A DNA stretch of 40,521 nucleotides from Terriglobia bacterium (lineage in GTDB: Bacteria > Acidobacteriota > Terriglobia > UBA7540). The position numbers and the translations under genes were made by a program. Positions 1 to 7,411 of this stretch are shown here, in pieces; position 1 is the first letter of the stretch, and each line of letters begins with the position of its first letter. The notes under the pieces were generated by a model. That model ran no database searches, was not told the DNA's origin, and saw only the letters and a list, made by a program, of their open reading frames with translations. Location of the stretch: contig JASHOS010000211.1 in assembly GCA_030040995.1 (NCBI GenBank), positions 1 to 40,521 of the forward strand, read 5' to 3'.

Positions 1-2
1 AT

Positions 3-104
3 TATCCGGTCGATGAAAAAACGACGCTGACCAAGCTGCCTCAGCCCGACACTCGCCAGCAAGAAATACTCCGAGCCCTGGGCGTCGCGCTCCCGGCCAT
101 GTAG
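3..104 (+). mobile_element. possible C-terminal end of an IS transposase (cut by window edge)
   Basis: An open frame enters from the window edge and stops at 104, giving 33 residues. Its last part reads KLPQPDTRQQEILRALGV, which resembles the short C-terminal tails of IS1634/IS4-type transposases (from memory, not a search). The next features support a mobile element: the TonB receptor on the opposite strand loses its family-like sequence near position 359, so foreign DNA probably enters there. I could not find a terminal inverted repeat or target duplication because the other end lies outside the window. The fragment could also be the end of an unrelated gene. Confidence 0.3.
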
Positions 105-178
105 ACAGGAGCGTGGCCCATCACGAAACGGGCTAAGCGCCTTGCACTCAGGCACTTCGACAGAGAATCCCGATCAAA

Positions 179-2286
179 TCAAAAAGGAAGATGCGTCAGA
201 CGAACCCAAATTTTTGACGTGCCGTCTGGAGCCAAGCTTCTCAAAACAAGCTGGTTACGCGGTGGAAATGGGCTATATCGAATAACCGGTTTTAGAAACA
301 GCAGCTTGCAGGGAAAGTTGGCTTCGCTATGGGTTCGGTATGGAAAATTGGCCAAAATCTGACCGAACTGGAATGCCGACCAGGGCGTATAGTTGCGAAA
401 GCCTACCTCGGAGTAAGTGTCAAAATTTCCCAGCAGCGCACCCGCGTAAGGCGAGCCCGTGGTATTCAGGTTTGACTTCGAAGCGGCGAAAGTGAAGTCC
501 CCGTTCATGTTGTCGCTTATCCCCCCGCCGGCATAGATTCGCACCTGGTCGTCATCGTTCTCGCCATCGTGCTCCCACCAGACACCTGTCTTAACCGTGT
601 GATTACCGGTGATTTTTGCAAGCACATCCTGGATCGTATATAAGTGTGGCCTACGCTGTGGGAAGGATAGGGCTCCCCGTTGATTTCGGTGTAGCCCAAG
701 ATGCTGAGCGTCGGGATTTTGTCCGCAAGGTCCTTGCTTTCCGGCCCGAAGATATAGGGAAAATCAAGCCCCAGGGAGGCGCGATCCAGGCCGGGGCCGC
801 CCGACATCAGAGTGTGGACGATGTCCTCGGTGCCGGTCGCCGTCAAGTCATTCAGCAAAGTTGGCGTCAACGTGGTCGTCAAGTTAATTGAGCCCACGCG
901 TCCGGGAAACTCCTGGGTCTGGTGCAGCAGTTGAGACTCTGCGCTATCGACGGCAGGGTTGAACGACGCATAAGAGAAGTGGCGGAGGCTGACGGCGAGG
1001 TGGTTTTTCTCTGTCGCTTGATAATCAGCCTTAATGTCATCCTCCCGCCCGTTTTCGGTAGTGTCGTAGTTGTAGAGGTAGTTGTCGGCCTCGCCTGACT
1101 TTATCCCGGGAGTGTTGGGAAGCTCGTAGAGCTTGGCCATTGCCGCCCCGTTGGTGCTAAAGAGAGTCGCAGGGATCGTGTCATTCGGGAATGGCATACC
1201 GGCGGCCAGATTGTCGACGCCGCTAAGGTACGATGGAACCTTTGGGCATAGGGAGGGGCTGGCCGCACAGTAATTGGTGATGTCTCCGGCACGGTCATCC
1301 ACGCTCGGAACCGTGCCCAGCCCCGTGTCCCCGTCAACTTCGCGAAGCCATTCCTCCGTCCAGAAGAAATAGAGCTTGTGTTTCTTCGGTACTACCGGCC
1401 CGCCGATATCAAACCCGAATTGATTGAGGTCGAGTTTGGGAACCGCGGCCGAGAAAAAGGATCGTGCGTCGAAGGCGTCATTCCGGTCAAATTCAAATAC
1501 TTCACCGTGGTATTGGTCCGTTCCGGATTTCATACTCACAATGATCTGCCCGCCCGCGACGCGATTATACTCGGGCATAAAACTGTTGGTCACTACATTG
1601 ACCTCAGAAATCGCGGCCATGCTGGGCGGGGCCACGCTGAAGGTGTTGGCACGCGTGCGCGTCGAGGGCGCGCCGTCGATTACGATGTTATTGGATTCGC
1701 CAGAAAGCCCGTTCACATCGGTGTCTGCGGCGGGCTCCAGATTTGTTCCCTCATAAGCATTGAAGGTGAAGGTGGTGGCGACGCCAGGTTGCAATGCCAG
1801 CAGGCTCATGAAATTGCGCCCATTCACCGGCAACTGCGACAGCGTGTGGGCGCTGACCAGCCGCGAGACCTGGGCCGTGCTCAACTGAACGCTTACCGGC
1901 GGAGCACTGACGTGCACCGTCTGGGTCACGGTTCCCACTCTCATTTCACAGCGCACTTGAACGCTTGCCGCTGGATCGAGGTGGACGTTCGTGTTCTCGA
2001 AACGCTGGAAGCCCCTTTTTTCCGCAATCACATTGTAGTATCCCGAAGGAAGGTTGGGGACCACATAGAAGCCGGAAGAATTGGTAGTGGTCGAATACGT
2101 TTCTTGCGTGCCAGCGTTAGTAATGGTGACGCTTACGCCAGGAATGACCGCCCCAGACGGATCCGTGACCACCCCGCTGATCGTGCCGAGAACTGCCGAC
2201 TGGCCGAAACCACAGATCGGCACCACTAAGAGCACGGAAACTAAGGCAAGCCATACCCCCGCTCGCGGTATTCTGGACCCGAACAT
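179..2286 (-). pseudogene. decayed Oar-like TonB-dependent receptor, 5' part only
   Basis: The reading frame starts at ATG 2286, chosen because a GGAGGTG ribosome site lies four bases upstream; an upstream in-frame ATG at 2307 lacks one. The product begins with a signal peptide (hydrophobic WLALVSVLLVVPICGFG), then a carboxypeptidase-regulatory-like domain (GTISGVVTDPSGAVIPG) and a TonB plug region (QLPVNGRNF, NNIVIDGAP). These belong to Oar-like outer-membrane receptors, normally about 1000-1250 residues. The frame breaks in a TATATA run at 637-642; dropping one TA restores it, giving GHTY followed by TIQDVLAKITGNH. Family-like sequence then ends at WSAFQFGQ (about 359), followed by unrelated residues and a stop at 179. 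Most of the beta-barrel is missing, so no working receptor is expected. A frameshift from assembly error is possible, but the 3' truncation is independent of it. Confidence 0.8.
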
Positions 2287-2451
2287 AAAACACCTCCGCT
2301 TCATCAAGTTGGAAATCTATTAAACGTAAGCCCCAAAGGGCGCCGCTTCGACGCCTTCTTGTATTAGTCGAATTTAAATGTTAGGAGAGTATTACGTACG
2401 TATTATCGAATAATAAAAGGTCCGGAGGATTTCGCCCGCCAATCTTGTCGC

Positions 2452-2480
2452 TTGTTAATTAGATATTTATATTGTATTAT
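2452..2480 (+). promoter_or_regulatory. candidate sigma-70 promoter of the response regulator
   Basis: TTGTTA (2452-2457) and TATTAT (2475-2480) are separated by 17 bases in an AT-rich stretch between the divergent receptor and response-regulator genes. The predicted start point near 2487 gives a leader of about 66 bases to the GTG start at 2553. It would place transcription almost on the alternative ATG at 2496, which argues for the later start. Confidence 0.5.
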
Positions 2481-2552
2481 TCAATTCGTTAATACATGGT
2501 TATGCCACTTCAGCCTGACGTACCGCACAACGGGTCGGACCACGGAGGCAGC

Positions 2553-3302
2553 GTGACTCTTCGGCAGAGGGACGCGAGAGTGCACATACTCATCGTCGAT
2601 GATGATGAACCGGTACTCAGTTTTCTCCGCCAAGGCTTTGAAGGCGAAGGCTACACGGTAGACGTGGCACAAGACGGAGATTCAGCTAAAAGTTTGGCAG
2701 CAGCCCATTCGCACGACCTGATTATTTTGGATTTGAATCTGCCCCAGGTTGATGGAGTTGAGGTGCTGAAGCATGTGCGCGGCGCCAAGGCGCGCGTGCC
2801 GGTGCTTGTCTTGTCGTCCCGCCGCGAAGTAGAGCACCGCGTCAGCACGCTTGACCTTGGTGCTGACGACTATCTGCCAAAGCCATTCGCCTTTTCGGAG
2901 CTCTCCGCAAGAGTTCGGGCCTTGCTGCGCCGGTCGGGGGAGATGTTCGATCCCACGTTGCGCATCGATGACCTCGAGCTTCACCGGATCGCTCGAACCG
3001 CTAAACGGGGAGGGCGGCAGATTGAGTTAACGCCCAAGGAGCTAGCTCTGCTGGAATATCTGCTGGAAAACGGCGGGGAATGTGTGACGCGCACGATGAT
3101 CATCGAGCACGTCTGGAAAATGTCCCCGGATACAGTGAGCAACGTCGTAGATGTCTACATCAATTATCTTCGAAAAAAAATAGACGGCCCGTCAGATCGC
3201 CGTCTCATCCATACGCTGCGGGGAGCCGGCTACTCGATTGGTTTGAAGAAGCCGGACCGGCCAGTCTCGGGAAAGAAGGCGTGCGATGCGGCAGCAGGCT
3301 AG
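2553..3302 (+). CDS. OmpR/PhoB-family response regulator
   Basis: A two-domain transcription factor of 249 residues. The receiver domain (about 9-125) has the acidic cluster DDD at 16-18, the phospho-acceptor Asp60 in IILDLNLP, a Ser at 88-89 in VLVLSSRR and Lys110 in LPKPF. The winged-helix DNA-binding domain (about 137-231) ends with RRLIHTLRGAGYSIGL, the classic C-terminal hairpin of this family. The GTG at 2553 is preferred because GGAGG lies four bases upstream; an in-frame ATG at 2496 would add 19 poorly family-like residues and sits almost on the predicted transcription start. The gene overlaps the following kinase-like gene by 17 bases, so the two are translationally coupled and should be partners. 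The regulated genes are unknown; the divergent receptor fragment is one possible former target. Confidence 0.85.
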   Translation: MTLRQRDARVHILIVDDDEPVLSFLRQGFEGEGYTVDVAQDGDSAKSLAAAHSHDLIILDLNLPQVDGVEVLKHVRGAKARVPVLVLSSRREVEHRVSTLDLGADDYLPKPFAFSELSARVRALLRRSGEMFDPTLRIDDLELHRIARTAKRGGRQIELTPKELALLEYLLENGGECVTRTMIIEHVWKMSPDTVSNVVDVYINYLRKKIDGPSDRRLIHTLRGAGYSIGLKKPDRPVSGKKACDAAAG

Positions 3303-4383
3303 TTCAAGATCAACCGGGAGAACTGCTGAACGGCTTTACAAGGCCAAGAAAGCCAGCACCGTTCTCGAATTCCGCAGTCCGGGAAAACTCGCCTCCTATC
3401 CATTGTCGCTCGCTAACAACAAAGCCGTTTCCCCGCAAAACATATTGAAGCTTCTCGCCCTGCTGGCCCATCAGATCAGCCAACCGCTCACCGTATTGAT
3501 CGGGGAAATAGAACTGGCTTTACGGCTTCCCAACGGTGAGGAGGAGCTTCGAGCCGCTCTTGAGCGGTGTTTTTGGAACGCAGAGTTCACCAGCAGCCTG
3601 GTTGGTGATTTCCGGACTTTGACCGAAATGGGACCCACCCTGACTTGCGCGGCTCCGCTTGTCGAGATCGTCACGCGGGCCGTAGAATCCAACGCCCAGT
3701 CAGCCGATTCTGCCAGTTGCAATCTCAAATGGCGCCTGTCCGAAGAGCTTTATCTCGAGACCGATTCAGAAGTCCTTCAAAGGGCCATTTCCCGGATGCT
3801 GGCGGCGGCTATCGACGACTGTCTCCCTGGAGGAACGCTGGAAATTAAGCTGCGCGCCGAAGGTGAAACGGCACAGCTTACCTTATCGTATCCGGCGCGC
3901 CAACCCGCCGCCGCGGACGGACAACCACTCGTGCCGCCTGTGAACCCAGCCAACCTGTTTCCGCGGCTGCTGGAAACAAGCCCCAGCCTCGCCATTTCCG
4001 CAGCCATGATCCAGGCGCTGGGAGGGACCCTGACGGTCCGCAGGCCAACCAGGTCAGCCAAGCCAGCAGGTCCGAGCGGGCCGGCCGGGGCGACCGGGAA
4101 TGACCTGTACACTTATATAAAAATGACTATCGGGCCCGTGACGGCGCACTGTGCCCGGCCTGCACTCAAGCCAAGCGTCGCCTCTGCGGCCAAGCTCAGC
4201 GAACTCTTCCGATCAGGTGCGGCGGCGCAGCGCGGCCTGAACGGCGCAACCCAATCACAGAGGAACCCTGCCCTCGCCTCCTTGGGGGAGAGGACGGCGC
4301 GCTGCGCCGGGCCCGCGCCCACCGAAGGTCGCTTATGCTCCAGAGCTTCAGCGATGGAGCGGCTCCTGCCCGCAGGCGGGTGA
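3286..4383 (+). CDS. histidine-kinase-like protein with degenerate ATP-binding domain and repeat-derived tail
   Basis: Partner gene of the upstream response regulator, overlapping it by 17 bases; GAAGG precedes the ATG by six bases. Of 365 residues, about 50-110 form an H-box/DHp helix pair with His62 in LLALLAHQISQPLTVLIGE. The following region looks like a HATPase fold in outline (LQRAISRMLAAAIDDC, then LAISAAMIQALGGTLTV), but the N-box asparagine, the DxGxG motif and the GxGLGL glycines are absent. It probably cannot bind ATP as a normal kinase does. A ChpT/Spo0B-like phosphotransferase or a phosphatase is a reasonable inference. The family-like end is near residue 285 (DLYTYIKMTIGP); roughly residues 329-365 are encoded by a dispersed type A repeat (4271-4390), so the original stop seems to have been lost. 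There are no membrane segments and no recognisable sensor domain. Confidence 0.65.
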   Translation: MRQQASSRSTGRTAERLYKAKKASTVLEFRSPGKLASYPLSLANNKAVSPQNILKLLALLAHQISQPLTVLIGEIELALRLPNGEEELRAALERCFWNAEFTSSLVGDFRTLTEMGPTLTCAAPLVEIVTRAVESNAQSADSASCNLKWRLSEELYLETDSEVLQRAISRMLAAAIDDCLPGGTLEIKLRAEGETAQLTLSYPARQPAAADGQPLVPPVNPANLFPRLLETSPSLAISAAMIQALGGTLTVRRPTRSAKPAGPSGPAGATGNDLYTYIKMTIGPVTAHCARPALKPSVASAAKLSELFRSGAAAQRGLNGATQSQRNPALASLGERTARCAGPAPTEGRLCSRASAMERLLPAGG

Positions 4384-4408
4384 GGGGGTCCGAAGCTCTT
4401 GCTAAAAA
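4271..4408 (+). repeat. type A dispersed palindromic repeat, copy 1
   Basis: It begins CCCTCGCC, runs through GGGGGAGAGG and a core CCCACCGAAGGTCGCTTA, and ends GGGTGAGGGGGTC followed by a GCTCTTGCTAAAAAA tail. Closely matching copies lie at 14999-15148 and 31323-31441, all in the same orientation. The ends are mutually complementary (CCCTC/GAGGG), as in REP- or MITE-like elements. This copy lies within the 3' end of the kinase-like gene and supplies its C-terminal residues and stop codon. Confidence 0.85.
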
Positions 4409-4482
4409 ACAAGGCTTTATGAGCTTGCAATGCGGGCCAATGAGAAGGGCTTAACAGAACGCCGCATATAAATGGGTAACAG

Positions 4483-4617
4483 ATGACAAAGTTCCAAGAT
4501 TTCTTCGACGCTGATCTCAGCCAGCGGCCTAATCCGAACAGCAGTAAGCCTGTTCAGGACCCACGGTTCCGTCAAAGTCCGAATAGGGGTGGTTTTAGCG
4601 CAGCGTTCGCCTTGTAA
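4483..4617 (+). CDS. possible 44-residue small protein
   Basis: An ATG-to-TAA frame encodes a product starting MTKFQDFFDADLSQRPNPNS, rich in Asn, Ser, Pro and Arg, with no membrane segment. Its stop codon sits within the loop and second arm of a strong intrinsic terminator (4600-4631), the arrangement expected for a short monocistronic gene. The ribosome site is weak (GGGTAACAG), and no family is recognised. It might instead be part of an untranslated small RNA ending at the same terminator. No promoter was identified. Confidence 0.3.
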   Translation: MTKFQDFFDADLSQRPNPNSSKPVQDPRFRQSPNRGGFSAAFAL

Positions 4618-4631
4618 CGCTGCGGCTTTTT
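4600..4631 (+). terminator. intrinsic (Rho-independent) terminator
   Basis: An eight-base perfect stem GCAGCGTT/AACGCTGC (4600-4607 and 4616-4623) with an eight-base loop is followed by GGCTTTTT. It would separate the two-component pair or a small upstream transcript from the flagellar regulators. Confidence 0.75.
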
Positions 4632-4774
4632 CGTGCAAATGACAAGCCGCAGCCTTGAAAATGCTCCCGGCTTGAGCGTGGATCTTCTGAAAACGAAAGA
4701 CTTATGGCGCCGTCAGTTCATCCGCCGACAAGGAGCATTTTCATTTGCTTTCGCGGGCCAACGGCCCATCATGA

Positions 4775-4803
4775 CAGGGCTAAAAAGCGAGCCCTGCGCT
4801 ACA
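4775..4803 (-). repeat. GTAG-led hairpin repeat
   Basis: Read on the minus strand it is TGTAGCGCAGGGCT, a loop, then AGCCCTG, a seven-base stem. The same design, GTAG(C)GC plus a variable-sequence stem, recurs at 14887, 24650, 32321 and the window end, which suggests a dispersed element conserved in structure more than in sequence. Confidence 0.5.
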
Positions 4804-4895
4804 AAGACGGCTCCAAACCGCAACAAGCCGAACTTTGACGTAACCCTGGCTCAGACCTGTCAATTGAATCTCGCGGCAACTTTCCCGAGGGTTTA

Positions 4896-6089
4896 ATGAG
4901 TGTCCCTTTCACAAATCGTGCATTTACAAATGCGGTGATTGCCAGTCCTAACGGTGATTTTCGCCGGAGGCTCGTGCAGTCGCTCCAGTTGGCGAGCTGT
5001 AACGTGCGGGAGGCCCAAGGCGGAGCAGAAGCCCTGGCGAAGCTGGAGGGAGGCGTCTGCCAAGCCCTGCTGCTGGACAACTGGCTCCCTGACCTTGACG
5101 TTAGCGAGCTCCTGCACATCGTCAAAAGGCGTTATCCGCAAGTGAAAGTGTTAGTCATAGACTCCGCGACGGGAGAGCCAGAGTTCCCGTCAGAGGGTTC
5201 CCCGAAAGAACCGGCGCAAAACACCACGCCCGCTCCGGAAGCTTTCCCTTACGGCCCGGGCTATATTTCCCCCCGCGAGCCGGCGCCGGATTTGGAAAAC
5301 CGCAACAACCCCCAACCGCTGGAGCCGTTGCCCGGAATGATCGGCGCCAGTGACGCCATGCAGAACGTCTACCGGATGTCACGGCTGGTAGCCATGCGCT
5401 CGACTACCGTTCTGCTGACCGGTGAGACGGGGACGGGGAAGGAGTTGGTCGCAAAAGCCATCCACCTGTTGAGCCCTCGTCAGAGGCAGCCCTTTATTAC
5501 GGTTAACTGCGCCGCTATCCCGGAGTCACTTCTGGAGGCAGAACTGTTTGGGTACGCGCGCGGCGCCTTTACCGGTGCCTTTCAATCGCGGATGGGTCGG
5601 ATTCACGCCGCCCATGGCGGAACTCTTTTTCTCGACGAAGTGGGCGACCTGCCGCTAAGCATGCAGGCCAAGCTCTTGCGCTTTTTGCAAGAAGGAGAAG
5701 TCCAGCGGTTGGGAGGACCCGACATCGTCCGGGTTGACGTGCGAGTGATTTCCGCCACCAACGCCCAGCTAGCCAAGCGAGTGGCGGAGAAAGCGTTTCG
5801 CGAAGACTTGTATTACCGTGTCTCTGTTTTCCCGATCGACCTTATTCCATTGCGAGAGCACCCCGAAGACATTCTTCCTCTCTGCGCGCATTTTCTTAAC
5901 CTTTTTTGCCGGGAAGCTAATTCTCCCCAGAAAACTATATCGGACGCAGCCGGAAGGCTGGTCGAAAAACACGCGTGGCCGGGAAACGTCCGGGAGCTGA
6001 GGCACGTGATGGAAAGGGCTTTCATTCTCTCAGAAGACAGCAGAGCAGTGCTCCCCGAACATATCAGCGTGCAGCTACCCTGGCGTTAA
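4896..6089 (+). CDS. NtrC/FleQ-type sigma-54 activator lacking a DNA-binding domain
   Basis: A 397-residue bacterial enhancer-binding protein; GAGGG lies just upstream of the ATG. Residues 10-92 form a receiver-like domain that keeps an Asp at 61 (LLLDNWLPD) but lacks the usual paired acids near the N-terminus and the conserved Lys, so phosphorylation is doubtful, as in FleQ/FlrA. A proline-rich linker follows (95-145). The AAA+ domain (147-385) is complete: Walker A GETGTGKE (176-183), the sigma-54-contacting GAFTGA loop (223-228), Walker B LFLDE (244-248), and REDLYYR arginine-finger region (302-308). The protein stops at ISVQLPWR, right after the AAA+ lid, where a Fis-type HTH would normally follow. 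Helicobacter FlgR is a known flagellar activator without that domain. As first gene of the flagellar block it is probably a flagellar master activator; it could act from solution or with the HTH-bearing paralogue at 7408-8739. Confidence 0.8.
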   Translation: MSVPFTNRAFTNAVIASPNGDFRRRLVQSLQLASCNVREAQGGAEALAKLEGGVCQALLLDNWLPDLDVSELLHIVKRRYPQVKVLVIDSATGEPEFPSEGSPKEPAQNTTPAPEAFPYGPGYISPREPAPDLENRNNPQPLEPLPGMIGASDAMQNVYRMSRLVAMRSTTVLLTGETGTGKELVAKAIHLLSPRQRQPFITVNCAAIPESLLEAELFGYARGAFTGAFQSRMGRIHAAHGGTLFLDEVGDLPLSMQAKLLRFLQEGEVQRLGGPDIVRVDVRVISATNAQLAKRVAEKAFREDLYYRVSVFPIDLIPLREHPEDILPLCAHFLNLFCREANSPQKTISDAAGRLVEKHAWPGNVRELRHVMERAFILSEDSRAVLPEHISVQLPWR

Positions 6090-6160
6090 AGTCACCGATA
6101 AGAGAAAACTTAGGCCGGGAAGCACCGAATGGAACGGTTCGTGCTTTTCTACCCGGCGCT

Positions 6161-7411
6161 ATGCCAATTTTGCCTGCGAGCCGGCAAAACTGTTCCATCT
6201 CACCCCGGGACGGGATCGCGCTCGATCGCGACTCGTTGGCCCAGGCTTTCGAATCTTTCACGCATGTTGCAGGTGCCCTTGAGAACTCCTACACCATGCT
6301 GCAGGGAGAGTTGGCAAGGCTCCGGCGCGAACTGGAAGTGAAGAACCAGGACCTGGCACGCAGTCTGGCGGATAACCAGACCATGAAGGCTTATCTATCC
6401 GGGCTGCTGGAGGACTTGCCTTGCGGAGTCTTGGCAGTGGATGCGGATTTCTTGCTTCGCTTTGCCAATCCCCGTGCCCACGCCTTGCTCTCTGCCACAG
6501 AGCATTCTGATACCGCAATTCCCGAAGACCTCAGGTCTGTCTTGCGGGAAATCGCGGCAGAACAGCACGGGGCGGAGAGAACGTGGGTACTGCCCGGCCC
6601 GGAGGCGGCAAAGTCCATCGCCGTGACGTGCGCGATGCGCCCCGAGGGGCTGAGCGGCCAGGGCGAGATGGTTTTTATTTTGCGGGACGTGACGGAGGAG
6701 AAGCGGCTCGAAGAGGAACGTGAGTTTGCTCGCCGCATGAAGGCGCTGGCGGAAATGACGGCGCTGCTCGCTCACGAAATTCGTAATCCGCTCGCCAGCC
6801 TGGAGCTCTTTGCCGGGCTGATCCGCGATGCCACGCGGGACCAGCTCGACGTCGCGCAATGGATGGTGCACCTGCAAGCGGGGCTGCGCGCGCTTGCCGC
6901 GACCGTGAACAACGTCCTTCATTTTCACTCCATGCCGCCTTCTCAATTGGCGCCGCTCAACGTAGTGAAACTGCTGTCAAACACCATCGAATTTCTCCAG
7001 CCACTCGCCCTGCAACGGGGAATGGGCATTGAGTTTAGCCCCGCCTGTGCTGAGATCCTTATTCCCGGAGACGCTCACCGCTTACAGCAGGTCTTCTTCA
7101 ACCTCGCCATCAACTCTTTCCGCGCCATGCTCGCCGGAAAGCGCCTCCGCATTCGCGCCGGCATCGAATGCGAAGGCGATCTGCGCAAGGCCAAGATCGA
7201 GTTTGAGGATGAAGGAGTAGGTATCTCACCCGAGCATCTCGAAAAAATCTTCGAGGCCGGATTCACCACGGTTAAAAGCAGTCCCGGCCTCGGGCTGGCC
7301 GTGTGCAGGCGGATCACCGCGCAGCACAAAGGAGCGATCAAGGTAGCAAGCGTAGCCGGAAAAGGAACAACGTTCTCAATTTATTTTCCTGTCCTGGGAG
7401 CCCACACGTGA
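6161..7411 (+). CDS. FlrB/FleS-type PAS sensor histidine kinase
   Basis: A cytosolic 416-residue kinase with no membrane segment. The N-terminal helical segment (about 25-75, LAQAFESFTHVAGALENSY) is typical of FlrB/FleS, followed by a PAS domain (about 78-180, LPCGVLAVDADFLLRFANP). The DHp helix carries His205 in LLAHEIRNPL. The ATPase domain has the N-box with Asn314 and Asn318, DEGVGI (350-355) and the GLGLA box (376-380). It should autophosphorylate and donate phosphate to the next gene product, which it overlaps by four bases (GTGA). The ATG at 6161 was chosen because the in-frame sequence upstream back to 5975 overlaps the preceding gene and is not family-like; no strong ribosome site is visible, so the start is uncertain. 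Confidence 0.85.
   Translation: MPILPASRQNCSISPRDGIALDRDSLAQAFESFTHVAGALENSYTMLQGELARLRRELEVKNQDLARSLADNQTMKAYLSGLLEDLPCGVLAVDADFLLRFANPRAHALLSATEHSDTAIPEDLRSVLREIAAEQHGAERTWVLPGPEAAKSIAVTCAMRPEGLSGQGEMVFILRDVTEEKRLEEEREFARRMKALAEMTALLAHEIRNPLASLELFAGLIRDATRDQLDVAQWMVHLQAGLRALAATVNNVLHFHSMPPSQLAPLNVVKLLSNTIEFLQPLALQRGMGIEFSPACAEILIPGDAHRLQQVFFNLAINSFRAMLAGKRLRIRAGIECEGDLRKAKIEFEDEGVGISPEHLEKIFEAGFTTVKSSPGLGLAVCRRITAQHKGAIKVASVAGKGTTFSIYFPVLGAHT

Larger units (their letters stand above)
4384..4895. other. intergenic region between two regulator modules
   Basis: This 512-base gap holds the tail of the type A repeat, a possible 44-codon gene (4483-4617), a strong terminator (4600-4631) and a GTAG-type hairpin (4775-4803). 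No convincing sigma-54 (GG-N10-GC) or sigma-70 promoter for the following activator could be picked out. The short minus-strand frame at 4417-4638 has no family features and no good ribosome site. Confidence 0.5.

Noticed and set aside
1378-2229. Long open frame opposite the first receptor gene (283 residues, plus strand)
   Set aside because: It is the antisense of receptor codons, has Arg/His-rich composition typical of a shadow frame, no start signal and no family motifs.
4530-4640. Cyclic-di-GMP riboswitch upstream of the flagellar activator
   Set aside because: No GCAAAGCC-type core or paired pocket helices were seen; only a terminator stem is clear.
6395-6946. Minus-strand frame (183 residues) opposite the FlrB-like kinase
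   Set aside because: Shadow of the kinase coding sequence with no motifs.
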